This document shows, in pieces, positions 10,484-22,153 of a DNA stretch of 64,000 bases. Position 1 is the stretch's first letter. Each line of letters opens with the position of its first letter. Source of the DNA: Lyophyllum atratum (lineage: Eukaryota; Basidiomycota; Agaricomycetes; Agaricales; Lyophyllaceae); NCBI GenBank assembly GCA_014905825.1, contig JACGCN010000032.1, positions 124,001 to 188,000 of the forward strand, written 5' to 3'. The notes beneath the pieces were generated by a model. The model saw nothing but the letters and a program-made list of their open reading frames with translations. It did not search any database and was not told the DNA's origin. The translations under genes were made by a program, and so were the position numbers.

Positions 10484-13400
10484 TCACGTAAAGTTCTGAT
10501 CCCAAAACTGCGTCAAAATCGCCATCTCCGAATCCGGTATCCCCTGTGCACCTCCATATCCATCCGACCCCGACATCTGCACGCTCTGCGGCGAATACGG
10601 TCCGCCATCCAGCCCCGGCGGAGAGTACGAATCAAACGTCGGCAGGAATGGTGTATCGGAGAGCGGTTCTCCGCCGAGCATCGCCAGGAAGCTCGATGGG
10701 TCCATCCCTGGATTCGAACTAGAACTGGCACCCATTCCCATACCCGTCCCAGCACCCGAACTTGAACTCGCGCCAGTGGCGCTACCCAGCCCAGAGTTGT
10801 TGTGGACGCCACTCCCTAGCGTGCCGAGATCCAAATCCATCATGCCCATGCCCAAACCACCCCCGCTCCCACTGCCACCCACACTCCCACTCCCACTTCC
10901 CCTAGCACCCGCACCCGCACCGCTACTGAAGTGGTAAAACGAAGACGACACCGCCTCCTCCGTAGGAGTCACAGGGGAGGAATACTCCATCCCCCACGCA
11001 CGGCCAAACACCCCACCCTGCTGCATCTGCATCTGGCTCTGCGTCCCCGGGTTCGAGCTCGAGCGCAGCGGCTGCATCGAGAACGCCGGCGACTGCGGGT
11101 GGGACTGCGACTGCCCGTGTCGCTGCTGCGAATACGACTCCGACGACGGAATAGGGCTGCGATGGCTCGACGGCGACGACTCCCCCGACGACGAGGGCCC
11201 CAGCGGGAGGTTCGCATGGTACGCAGCTACCATCGGCCTACCCCGCGCACGCACCTCGTCCTTCCTTGACGAGGAACGGCGCTGGGACGGGGACCGGCGG
11301 CGGCGCGACATGGGTCCCGGCGAGAGCGACATCCCCCCGCCATGGGGCTGGCTCACCCTCTGCTCAGCGATCGCCCTTCGGTCAAGGAGTGGCTTGAGCT
11401 GCTCCTGGAGGAGCCGCCTCAGGATCTCCCCAATATTGGTGGCGCACTGCCAGGACTTGCCGATCTCGAGGAGGTATTGGACGCATAGCTGGGCTTGGGC
11501 GAGGGCGTGCTTGAGGGACTCCTGGGCGACGCGGAGGCCGGTGGCGGCTTGGACGGCGGTGAGGAGGTAGATGGTGCCGGCGGAGAAGGCGGTTTGGACG
11601 AGGGTGATGGGGGTGAAGCGGAGGGTGTAGAGGGAGCGCCAGGTGCCGAGGAGTTCGACGATGTTTTCGGCTGCGCGTTTGCAGAGCTGTTTCATTTGGG
11701 TGAGAGGATGTCAATGAATTGGGTGCTAAGAGCGATGGGGATAGACGTACCTTGACGTGGTCGATGTCACGGTCGGTTGGGCGGTGCTTTCGATGATAGA
11801 AAGGACGGTGGAGGAGGATGAAGAACCACCAGTATGTGCAGTGCATCATGAGCCGGTGGGGGGTGGCGTTGGGACGGGATTTGAGGGTGATGTCGAGGTC
11901 GGAGGAGAGGTTGCTCTTCCAGGTGTTGAGTTTGAGGCTGTAGAGTGGACATTTGAGTTAGATCGAGATCTGGAAGGACACGATAAAGGCGTACTCGATG
12001 TTGCTGATGAGCTCGTCGTTGACCTCATGCCTCACACTCGCATTGTTGAGACCGTTACTGATAGTGAAGAAGCTCAGTGTCTCCCGACAAAAGGCCAACT
12101 CCAACCACTCACACGACGTCCATAATGCGCCTCGCAATCATCAACAGCTCGCACGACGCCGCAAACGTCGTCGAAAGAAAGTTGGGCTGCGGCGGTATAC
12201 CCGACGGCGGGTAATACCACTGCACCGAGTCAAACTCCGCATCCACAAAGGGAATGGGTATCCGTTTCGTGTCGGACGTCGCGGGTATACTGAAATCACG
12301 TCCGACGTACAACGACCAACACACGTCCTAGAGTAGGCGGGGTGCTTCATGAGTAGCTAACTCGGCGTTAGGCAGGGGAGAGGAGGGTGTGCGTACCTGG
12401 GTAAAGATGGTCCAATGCGCCCAGTTGCGGTCGAACATGTCGTGCTCGCTGATGAGCCCCGACTTCACCCAGGCCGAGCAATCGATGCTGAGTCCCACTG
12501 CGACATGATCCATCCCATCAGTACCGCATCCCCCCCTCTAGATAGGGGAGTAGGAAAAGGACACTCACACGCCTGGCTTATCCTCGCACTCATCCCTGCA
12601 TATACCCACACCACGTTTAGTACTAGTCCAGGCCAACAACACCACAAACGACCGCCAACGCACCAAAATACAAATACCCCAGCGTCTGCTCCCCCAACCC
12701 CGAGTGAAAACTCCCAAGCACAGACAACGCATGCACCACGCTAATATTAGGCTGCTGGCACTCCGGCTCGATATAATCCTTCGCGTTCTGTGCGAACGCC
12801 TGGCGCGACTTGAGGTCGCGGATGCGGGGGTCGTCCGAGAAGGCCGTGGCCACCGCAACGAGGGCGTTGTGGAGCATGGGCGAGTAGTGCGTGGTCTTCG
12901 GCGTGGTCTGGGAGCGGGGGGTGCTGAGGGCTTGGTGCATGTCGCGGAGGAAGAGGTCGGGGACGATGCGGAGACACCAGGAGGCGAAGAATTTAAATAG
13001 GAGGTCGAGGAGTCTGGGGGTGGGGTGGTGAGTGAGGGAAGGAGGGGGAGAAGGGGGTGGGCTTACTTGTCGTGCTCTGTGCGGTCGAGGGGGACGGAGG
13101 GGGGGAGGAAACGGGACCAGTCGAAGTCGAGGTTGTAGTTTTGCTGGTCGAGCCCATCGACTAGGAGGACGTATCGCGGGGCTTGGGAGTTCAGGGGGAA
13201 GCGGGAGACGAGTTGGGGTATCCGGGGTTCGGGTGCGAAGCGGAATACAGCAGTGTTTCCATGCAGGAGAAGATTGCCTTCTTCGAGCTAGATAAACCCC
13301 TCAGTAACATGCGCAGGCATGAGTATGAAACAACAGAACGCACTTTGAGATTCCTCGTCGGCAGACACAATTCTTGGGTGAAGGCCTGATCCTCGTTGCC

Positions 13401-13939
13401 GGGGTCGTCATTGTCGTAGCCGTCGATATCAAACTCGTCAGGCATGATCATGCCGTCTGCGTCCCTGGGTCTGAACTGCAGGTACGATTGCCCGTTGTCC
13501 GCCACACCCCCGTGCTCGCGCCGACACTTCTCCAGTACAGACTCGAGGAGGTTCACGTACTCCTCCAGCGCATCCGCGCGTTTGCGCATCGCCTCGAAGT
13601 GGGCCTCCGTGCGTGGCTTCCGGCCGCTCTCCCTCCCCCACGAGCACTGAAAAGAACCATCAGTGACCCCAAAGAAACAGGAGGATTGAGTAGGTTATAG
13701 CTACCTCATCCTGCCGACCCGTAGATGCACAGGGCCCGCAAATGGGTTTGGCGCCATCGCACTTGGTCTTCCTAGGACAAGGAGATGAGGGTAGTCATCC
13801 AACATTAGCCCATCATGTTTAGCGAGCGCCATCAGCACATTGCTTACTTTCCCCTGCAGATGCTGCAGGCCTGCGCGGCGTAGGTGCCCCGTCCGCGGGC
13901 GGTGCTCGTGGACGTTCTTTTCGCCGTGTCGGCCTTCAT
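10484..13939 (-). CDS. Zn(2)Cys(6) transcription factor with fungal-specific TF domain
   Basis: Eleven exons join in frame (minus strand): 13939-13848, 13771-13705, 13646-13344, 13287-13067, 13013-12664, 12595-12569, 12497-12397, 12327-12113, 12057-11995, 11937-11751 and 11686-10484, giving about 942 aa. Exons 1-3 build the binuclear cluster (CSIC...KTKCDGAKPICGPC...ECSW, spacing C-x2-C-x6-C-x6-C-x2-C-x8-C). A coiled dimerisation helix follows (RADALEEYVNLLESVLEKC). The middle holds the fungal-specific TF domain (PF04082 type), with FFASWCLRIVPDLFL, LHNALVAVATAFSDD, FGMSARISQALGLSIDCSAWV and DRNWAHWT. The last exon is a long Ser/Gly/Pro-rich, probably activating, tail. It should bind CGG-type half sites in the nucleus. 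Target genes cannot be inferred here. Confidence 0.85.
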
Positions 13940-15286
13940 GCCAGTCTGAGTGGGGCTCCTCAGAGTCAGTGCTTCGTGCAAACAAAAAATGATCGATCGG
14001 GAGGGTGTATATCAGGCGTTTTAAGATAATGACTCGTTTTTTAGGGGAGGTATGGAGCGGTTTTATGTATCCTGCTACTGGTTACGGGTACGGTATGGGG
14101 GGCAATGTATAATGTAGTTGCTCTTAAGAAGGAGCGTAGGATCTTTGTGGAGAACCCTCGATAACGAGAAGATTATTTCCGTGTGTTTTGCGGGAGGGTC
14201 ACAGGACGCATAAGGAGGCGCTTCTGCCCAGTCAGTCTCGGTGTTTTGACACGCAATGTCTGTCAAAGTCAAGGAACGAGAAGGGTGTTCTGGGGTGCTA
14301 AGGACAAGGCATGCGGCCTACACGTGTTGTGGTACTGAATGCAGTGCCAGATGCTTAAAGTTATTGCACATTGGGTACGGGTACAGCATCAAGGCGCTGG
14401 GCGCGGAACTCGAGCGCAAAGCTATACTAGTAAAGCCGCACCATCGACACGGGGGCATTGGCATTGTATCAGCCTCGTGTCCCATCATCAAGCCACTCCA
14501 TACAGACAAATGGAGACCTCAGGAGGGGGGCGAAAACACATGAGAAACTCATCTTGGGCGCTACACCATCCGCCGAGTGCTGATCTTGCCCCACTCGTAT
14601 ATCTGTCTTGTCGTCGTACTGACAGTATCATTTGAATATTCCGAGCGCCTCCCGTATACGTAGTCGACTGCGAGATTGTGGTGGAATCAATGATGGGTTT
14701 GGCAGGGCTTCGAGCATTCCTAGTCGATTCCTAGTGCCGACGGAATTCTTTATGGCTTGACAGACCTAGATATCAAGTGAAAACATAGGAAACCTTGAGG
14801 AAACCAACATAGAGTCGTAGACCAGTATGATTGCCTCGGCAACACCCGTGATAGAGTACGGCCCGGCCGCCCGGGTTTTATGGAAGACGCAAGGACACTC
14901 ACCACCACCAAGTCCCGCTTGCTTCCCACTCCATCCCGCCCCATTCTGTTCATTAGCAACCACCTGTGCGAAACGCTCCCCTGGAAAACCTGGCGAACCA
15001 AAGACCGAGTACATCCTGTACGGAGAACAGCATTTATTGGCCCCATGAACCAATGGCGCGACGACACTCCTGTAATGCATCATCACTTGAATTTAGCGCA
15101 GCGCGGGGAAGGCTTCGTGATCTGTATACTAAGCAAGCAAGACAAATAACCTCCAGAATTCCCCGGGGAATGACAAAGTCTCAAGGATGTATTTATAATC
15201 CTCCCCAGACGCTCATAAAACCGCCGAGATACTGCGCACACCCAGAGGAAATCGTCTAACCTCAATATCAGCATCAAACAAGCACA
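13940..15286. other. Long intergenic region
   Basis: 1.3 kb between divergently transcribed genes (transcription factor on minus, oxidoreductase on plus). It should hold both promoters. Open frames here have no recognisable family, and I see no RNA gene or mobile element. Confidence 0.5.
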
Positions 15287-16556
15287 ATGACACCCCCCAT
15301 CCGCGTCGGCTTCGTCGGTCTCTCCTCCACCGGCTGGGCCTCCACCTCCCTCGCCCCCCCTCTCCTCTCCACCCCCGCCTTCAAGCTCACCGCCCTCTCC
15401 ACCACCTCCTCCGCCTCCGCCTCCGCCTCTGCCGCAAAGTACACCGCCCAAGTCGGACACACCGTCAAGCCCTACCACGGCTCCATCGCCCACATCGCAG
15501 GGGACCCCGACGTCGACCTCGTCGTCGTGAGCGTGCGCACACCCGCGCATAGGGATGCTGTGATTCCGGTGCTCGAGGCCGGGAAGGACGTGTTCGTGGA
15601 GTGGCCTGCGGGTGCGAGTTTGGAGGAGACGGTGGAGCTGGCTGAGAAGGCGAAGGAGAAGGGTGTGAGAGCTGCGGTTGGGTTGCAGGGTAGGCATTCG
15701 GCTGTCGTGCGCAGGGTGTGTCTGTCTCTAGGGTCTCGAAATCGTCACTTTGAGCTGATCATGGTGTTTTTTGTTCAAGGTGAAGGAATTGATTGATAGT
15801 GGGAAGATCGGCAAGGTGCTCTCTACGACTATCGTGCGTCCTATCGTCCTACGCATCTGCGTATCTTCCTGATTTGCGCCGTGCAACAGAATTCTTTGAT
15901 ACCCAGGGAGTTCGGGATCTGGGGACCACAGGTCAACGAGCATAATCGATATTCGCTCGATCCAGCCAACGGTGCGCACATTCCACAGCCTACCTCAATA
16001 GCAGTCTAATATCACATATACACCACTAGGCGCCACCTTGCTCACCATCGCCGTCGGGCACCAAACCGATATCATCACCCACCTCCTGGGCGACTTCGCC
16101 TCCGTCTCCGCCACCTCCGCCATCATGTACCCCCGCACCACCGTCGTCGAGTCCGCCTCGGGGACGCCCATAGCGACAGACGTCCCCGTCCGCACCCCCG
16201 ACCACATCGCATTTACGGGCGTGCTGCGCTCCGGCGCCCTCGCGAACGTCCTGTGGCGGTCCGGGCACAAGTCGACGCCGGGGCGCAGGCAGTTCCTGTG
16301 GGAGATCGAGGGGGAGGAGGGGTCGATTCGGCTCGAGGGTGAGAGCTCGTTTATTGGTGTGAGGGATCCGGGGCTGTGGGTGAATGGGGAGAAGGTGGAG
16401 GTGGAGGGGGAGGGGGCGTTGAAGGTGGAGTGGGAGGAGTTTGCGAGGGGGGGGGAGGGGGGGTATGCGACGCTTGAGGATGCGGTGAGGAATAAGAGGT
16501 TGTTGGATGCTATTGATCGAAGTGCGAGGGAAGGGAAGAGGGTTAGCTTGGATTAG
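15287..16556 (+). CDS. Gfo/Idh/MocA (Gal80-like) oxidoreductase, copy A
   Basis: Four exons, 15287-15715, 15780-15833, 15890-15971 and 16030-16556, give about 363 aa. The N-terminal Rossmann fold carries IRVGFVGLSSTGWAS, a degenerate form of the GxGxxG dinucleotide motif that is usual for Gal80-like members. VFVEWPAGASLEETVELAEKA corresponds to the EKP-like strand (EWP here). The C-terminal alpha/beta domain includes AVGHQTDIITHLLGDFASVSAT and FLWEIEGEEGSIRLEGE. Fungal relatives are either NAD(P)-dependent sugar oxidoreductases or the non-catalytic galactose regulator Gal80. The replacement of the usual EKP lysine by Trp argues against classical catalysis. It is the first of three tandem copies, and its last intron is missing from copy B. 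Confidence 0.8.
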
Positions 16557-17784
16557 ATCGTCTATGACATATGCGGATATACGGACAAGTTGTTTTTTTA
16601 TGCGTATGTACCAAGGGCTGCGACTATGTAATCGCACAGTAGTGTCATATACAGTATTACTACTACACAGTGATAGGTTGGTGATAAGTGATGGACAGTG
16701 GCGGTGACAGAGAGTAGATCGCTTGGTGGCTGTGCACCCTTGACACTCCCTGTCTCCTCCTTCCAGCGAGGTTCACACTGATAGGCTCTCATAACCTGTT
16801 GCGAAGAACAAACGACATGGAAGTGACCTTTCCGCGGCAAGATCGAACCAACTCGCGCGCGAAACCAACCAAGCCCCAAAGGTCGACGAGTTGACCTAAA
16901 GACAGTCGCTGGAGGAGACGCGGATGCTGGAACGCATCACCACGATGCAGAGAAGCCTGATCATCTCGCGGTCGCTGCATCTGTCCCACGTACGCTCATA
17001 CATGTGCGCGACTTTACTTTTGAATGGACATACAAGGCGCGAACTATGCCGTTAGAGTTTGATTATCAGTTTCCCACCGGAAGTCAAGCTGGGACTGAGC
17101 AGAGGACGACGTCTACCCGACTCTGTGGCTTCGGGAGAAGGACCTTGCGTCATACACCACATGTCTCGTTCACGTCAAGCCTCTCCTTCTTCGTCCCCTG
17201 GCTCGTGGATTCATCGTCCCCGCCGGTCCTAGCATCTACCTCGACCGTCCACGGCGCCCGTCCAGCACTACTCACCCCACCACATGTGACGACACAGAGG
17301 GATGGTCTGCACCTCCTTTCAAACCTGCTCGGTTCCCTACGAACTCCGTTCCTCGGACTCGCTACGCCCCGCTTTTGATTTGTGGTATGCGATCGACATG
17401 CACTGCAGCAGCCCAGACAACGAGAAATTTTGGGAGAAGACGGAGACACCGACTTTACAGAGGTATGCATGCTTGGTATTTCAAAATGCTTGGAAAAGTC
17501 TAACCTCAAACCTACTCACAGCTTTGTTACCACCGTCCACCATGCTCTTCAATCGAATTTTACTTTACGCCCACTTCCCGATCTTACTCGCTCCTTCCTT
17601 TCCTCACCAGCCTCAGGGTCCTTCGTTATTGCCGAAATTGTCAGTCCTCACGGCTCTCGCCAGGGACATTTCTTTCTTACGCCCTCCTTCAACTGAGGCC
17701 CTTACCTTTCAGTACGCGTCCGTGTACCCAACGATGTGGCCGTCACTGGCATTTAGAATCGCACGGGAACGACACCTTGCTCCG
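16557..17784. other. Spacer between oxidoreductase copies, unrecognised open frames
   Basis: The plus strand between about 17040 and 17760 has a protein-like stretch (SFVTTVHHALQSNFTLRPL) after a plausible intron ending near 17520. I cannot assign a family or a complete gene. One arm of a duplicated repeat starts at about 16853. Confidence 0.35.
16853..16975 (+). repeat. Duplicated segment, arm 1
   Basis: About 70-110 bases here recur, diverged, at 18208-18320. Shared words include GATGCTGGAAC, CATCACCACGATGCAG and AAGCCTGATCATCT. The two arms flank the broken oxidoreductase copy, which suggests that the duplication that made the copy carried this sequence along. Confidence 0.6.
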
Positions 17785-18245
17785 GCCCCCGATGCTAACG
17801 CGCTCTCTACTACCTCTGAAGCCTGCGCCTCCGCCGCCGCCGCGAAGTATAGCGCCCAGGTCGGACACACCGGTAAGCCCTCTCACGGCTCCACCCCCCC
17901 ATCGCGGCAGACCTCGAAGTCGACCTCGTCGTCATGAGCGTGTGCACACCCGCGCATCGGGATGCTGTGGTTCCGGTGCTGGAGGCCCGGAAGGACGTGT
18001 TCGTGGAGTGGCCTGCGGGCGCGAGTTTGGAGGAGACGATGGAGTTGGCCGCGAAGGCGAAGACTAGAGACGTACGCGCCGCGGTTGGGTTGCAGGGTAG
18101 GCATTCGGCTGTCGTCGTGCGCAGGGTATGTCTATCCCGTGGGGTTTCGTCACTTTGAGCTGATCATAGAAGGAATTGATAGCTGGGGGATCGGCAAGGT
18201 GCTTAGAACCGGCGCGACATTAGTCAAGCTCCCAAGATTGATCTG
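17785..18245 (+). pseudogene. Broken Gfo/Idh/MocA oxidoreductase, middle copy
   Basis: The translation aligns with exon 1 and exon 2 of the flanking intact copies, but in different frames. 17800-17900 gives ALSTTSEACASAAAAKYSAQV. After a frame change near 17900-17935, the stretch TPAHRDAVVPVLEARKDVFV and then EWPAGASLEETMELAAKAK follows. After 18125 only fragments (HFELI, GIDSWGIGKVL) remain, and the C-terminal domain is absent. It lacks the N-terminal dinucleotide-binding loop in any consistent frame. This is a decayed tandem duplicate closest to copy A, sharing for example its PAHRDAV and EWPAGASLEET wording. Confidence 0.75.
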
Positions 18246-18320
18246 ACTGGAAAACAGTCACTAGAAGAGACACGGATGCTGGAACCCATCACCACGATGC
18301 AGGAAGCCTGATCATCTGGT
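18208..18320 (+). repeat. Duplicated segment, arm 2
   Basis: Diverged copy of 16853-16975, lying directly upstream of intact copy B. Confidence 0.6.
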
Positions 18321-18422
18321 AAACCCCACGAACACTCGAAGCAAGGAAATGACAAAGTCCCCACTCAATCTCCGGATCCGGTTATAATACTGCGGTCCAC
18401 CTCTCTTCATCAAAAAATTCCC

Positions 18423-19644
18423 ATGTCGACCCCAATACGCGTCGGCTTCGTCGGCCTCTCCAGCGCAGGCTGGGCCTCCTCTGCACTCGCCCCATCCCTC
18501 ATCGCCACCCCCTCCTACAAGCTCACCGCCCTCTCCACCACCTCCGCAGCCTCCGCCGCCGCCGCTGCCCAGAAATACACCGAGCAGCTCGGCCGACCCG
18601 TCAAGCCCTTCTATGGCTCCACCGCGCACATAGCTGGGGACCCCGATGTTGATTTGGTCATCGTGAGCGTGCGTGCGACCTCGCATAGGGACGCGGTGCT
18701 CCCTGCGATTGATGCTGGGAAGGATGTGTTCGTGGAGTGGCCTGCGGGTACGAATTTGCAAGAGACGCGCGAGATGGCGGAGAGGGCGAGGGAGAAGGGG
18801 GTGAGAGCTGCGGTGGGGCTGCAGGGGAGGCATTCGCCTGTCGTGCGTAAGGTATGTGCCTACTCTACTTATCGCACATATCGTTGTCAGTTCATACTTA
18901 TGGTGTTGTCCAGGTGAAAGAATTGATCGAGAGCGGCAAGATCGGGAGGGTCCTCTCGACTAGCATCGTAAGTTGCCTCCTGCATATCTGGTAGTGGCAC
19001 ATCAAATTCCTCATCTCTTGTGATCCTAGATATCCATGATCCCAAGGGAGAGCGGTGGATGGGGCCCGCACGTCAATGACCGTTCCCGATACCTCATGGA
19101 GGAATCTAACGGTGCGACGATGCTTGACATCGCCGTCGGACACCAGCTCGACACGCTCACCCACCTCCTAGGCGCCTTCGCCTCCCTCAGCGCCACCTCC
19201 GCCATCCTCTACCCCACCGCCACCGTCGTCGACGCCTCCGGCACGCCCATCGACACAGTGCCCGTCACCGCACCAGACCACGTCGCCTTCTCGGGCATAT
19301 TACGATCCGGCGCCCTAGCGAGTGTGGTGTGCAGGGCGGGATACAAGTCGACGCCTGGGCGCAAGGCGTTCGTGTGGGAGATCGAGGGTGAGGAGGGCAC
19401 GGTGAGGATGGAGGGGGATAATGCGTTTGTTAATATTGTGGACCCGGTGCTGTGGGTGGATGGGGAGAGGGTGGAGGTGGTGGGTGGGGAGCCGTTTGTG
19501 GGGAGCTTGAAGAGGCAGTGGGAGGAGTTTGCGAGGGGGGAGGAGGGGGGGTATACGAGGTTGGAGGATGCGGTGAGGAATCGGGAGGTGTTGGATGCGG
19601 TTGTGAAGAGTTATAAGGAGGGGAGGAGGGTTGAGTTGAATTGA
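18423..19644 (+). CDS. Gfo/Idh/MocA (Gal80-like) oxidoreductase, copy B
   Basis: Three exons, 18423-18851, 18914-18967 and 19030-19644, give about 365 aa. It parallels copy A throughout: IRVGFVGLSSAGWAS at the start, VFVEWPAGTNLQETREMAERA, then AVGHQLDTLTHLLGAFASLSAT and FVWEIEGEEGTVRMEGDNAF. Introns 1 and 2 sit at the same positions and phases as in copy A. The third intron of copy A (after AAC G, before GC GCC) is absent, and the reading frame runs straight through the SNGATML codons. It therefore shows precise intron loss here or gain in copy A. The substrate is unknown. Confidence 0.8.
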
Positions 19645-19972
19645 TGCGCTGCAGTGCACCTTGATTATGCTGGGGTATATGCCAGTGTACTTATTCTTCG
19701 TTCAAGTTTGGCAACTCGTTGGACTTTTCGACCTAAGGCTACAACTTGAAGGAAGGCCCGCGTATTGACCGAGTTGCCGGATCTTATCTCTACCGTCTTA
19801 TGTGGGCCGCTTGACATCAAAGTCATTCCCTACCAATTCCCATCTATGATCTGAAATGCGATGGTGCTAAGTAACCTCGGAGATTTCTAACCGTGTCAGT
19901 TTCTCTCATCATCACCACCACTAGTACCCTCAAACATTAAGCACTCCTTGCGAGTATGTCATTTAAAGTCGT
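19645..19972. other. Intergenic
   Basis: 3' flank of oxidoreductase copy B and 5' flank of the F-box/LRR gene. Nothing further seen. Confidence 0.6.
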
Positions 19973-21874
19973 ATGACAGCTGAACGATATCCTTCAGAAC
20001 CTCCGCTGCTCTTGAACAAAACTACCATCCATCGAGTCCGGGCTATGTATATCAAGGACGAAGCCGACATTATACTCCTTCAGAAACTCGACACAACCTT
20101 CCTTTCCGAGAATGAGAGGCTACGCGCTATGGGGGTGGTCGCCGTTGCAGCAGAAGTATTACACTCGACACCTGAGAAGGATGTCGAGAAGCACGACTCG
20201 TCGGAGGCGTCAGAGAACGTCACCCCGCTCCAAATCTCTCATGAACTCATCCCTACAGAGATCCTCGGAAAAATCTTCGCTCATATCCTCATGGACGACA
20301 TCGTAAGGCTGCCGCAGGATGCATCCATGTTCCCCTGGGCGATTCTCCGGGTCTGCTCCAGGTGGCGCCATGTCGCGCTCAATGAGCCCCAGATCTGGAG
20401 ACGCGTGGCTATCAGCACCTAGGGGTGGCACCGCGCACGATTGTCTCGGCTTGTAGACTTTTTGAATGAAACGTCGCTTCCCGTGAGATCCCTCACGGTG
20501 CTGCATACAACTGATCTTTTGTCGGCTGAAGTGGTGCGGGTTGTTATCGCGCCGCAGGTGCCACGGCTACAGGAGCTGCACCTCGATTTACATATATCTG
20601 CGCTCATTACCCTTTTAGATGCGCCCCCTGAGGATTTCTCGTCTTTGGAGTCTCTGGATCTGCGCATTTCAGGCTTTCCGCATCGTGTCACTGTTGGGGA
20701 GGGTGCCCTTGCGGACTCGGAAGCTCTTGATCAATGGAGTCACCTTGATGTTTGCAGAGGGACCAAACTCTTCACAAAGGCCGCCAGCCTGAAGGAAGTC
20801 ATACATGCAACCACAGGCGATCGCTCTTTTTCAATGGGTCTACTGAGCTTACCGCTCCCTTGGAATCAGCTCAGGTCCTTGACTCTCGACCGTATGGAGG
20901 ACATATCACCAGTAGACATCCATCCTGTCCTCCAAAAATGTCGCAGCCTCGAGAAGTTCTCTGCCTCCTTCGACCGACATGATGCCGTAGTGGTAGCTGG
21001 AGGCGACCAGGAAACCACGGAGGTACCATGCCTCAACTTTGTTGCGTTAGATCGTCGGCTTCCCACTTGGCTAGTATTATCAAGCCTCCAGATACCATGG
21101 AATCGAATCACGACCCTCCACCTCCAAGACGCATCACACCTCACGCTCTTCGACCTCTTTCGCATCCTCTCTCACTGTCGAGGCATCAAAGAACTAGCTG
21201 CCAACATACACGGACGAGGTATACCGCCACATCCGCCAATAGCAGTCCTTGCTTTACCACACCTCTCCCGACTCAGCCTAATCATCCCCGACAGCCTCAT
21301 CTTCCAGCACCTCACCCTCCCCTCACTCACCTCACTCACCATCGACGTCCCTCGCGACACATCCCTCCCCGCACTCGACATCGCACTCATGCTCAAACGC
21401 TCCAAGTGCGCCCTCTCCACGTTCACGTACCACGGCACAGGCTCAGGCGACCACACCGCCCTGGACACCCTCCTCTCCCTCATGCCCTTCCTCACACAGC
21501 TCAGATGCGCCCGCCTCATCATCGGACCCGCCACCATGCAAAGCATATCCTGCGGCCTGCTCCTCCCCTCCCTCCGGGTCCTTACGTGTCAGCTGAGGGA
21601 ACCGTGCGTGGCGGCTCTCGTTGAGATGCTGGAGCTTTGCGTGGAAGGGAGGGCGCGGGGGGAGGGCGGTGTGCTGAGTCGGGCGTGGGGGTTCTATGAG
21701 GCGCGTGCGGGTGCGTTTTCGCTTGGGACGGAGGTGCTTGTTGGGCGGGTTAGGGCTCTGAATAGGGAATTTGAGACGGATTTTCGGGTGATAAAGCGGT
21801 TGCGTTGGCCTTCATGGTTGTACTGGTACTGTTGGCGCCAACTTACTGGCGAACACAGGAGGGATACTGTATAG
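19973..21874 (+). pseudogene. F-box/LRR protein gene interrupted by one in-frame TAG
   Basis: One frame runs from ATG 19973 to 21874 (634 codons including two stops), interrupted only by TAG at 20420-20422. Upstream of the stop lies a coiled start followed by the F-box-like region ELIPTEILGKIFAHILMDD and WAILRVCSRWRHVALNEPQI. Downstream, in the same frame, lie leucine-rich repeats such as VPRLQELHLDLHISALITLL, WNQLRSLTLDRMEDI and LTLPSLTSLTID. Other members of this family run straight through this junction after the 'W..V' of the F-box. The only GT..AG that would remove the TAG is 18 nt long, too short to splice. It is a recent nonsense allele, a sequencing error, or a truncated F-box-only product plus an untranslated LRR. 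Confidence 0.75.
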
Positions 21875-22153
21875 GGAGGACGATAATATTCATTTAGAGG
21901 TGTCGACCTGACTTCTGCTATTTCAAATAAGTGACTGGATAGGAATGTCGAGATACGAGCGAAACGGCTGAACCGAGGCACAAGCAGGAGGCCAGAGGAG
22001 CGCGCATGAGATTAGTAGGCAATGGTAGCCTGGTATTGCGACAAGTCTTATCTCGAACGGTCAAGTCAAGATCACAGAAGGCCACTGGGAGCGTTACCGC
22101 GTACAGAATGGAGGAATGGCTGGGGGGTCTGTCTGGGAGAGACTAGTAACCGG
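21875..22153. other. Convergent 3' flanks
   Basis: Short 3' region between converging genes. Nothing recognised. Confidence 0.6.

Noticed and set aside
15083..15697. Long minus-strand open frame opposite oxidoreductase copy A
   Set aside because: It is antisense to a clear family member, Gly/Glu-rich by virtue of GC-biased codons, and resembles nothing.
20971..21624. Pro/His/Arg-rich open frame overlapping the LRR region
   Set aside because: Out-of-frame shadow of the F-box/LRR coding sequence.
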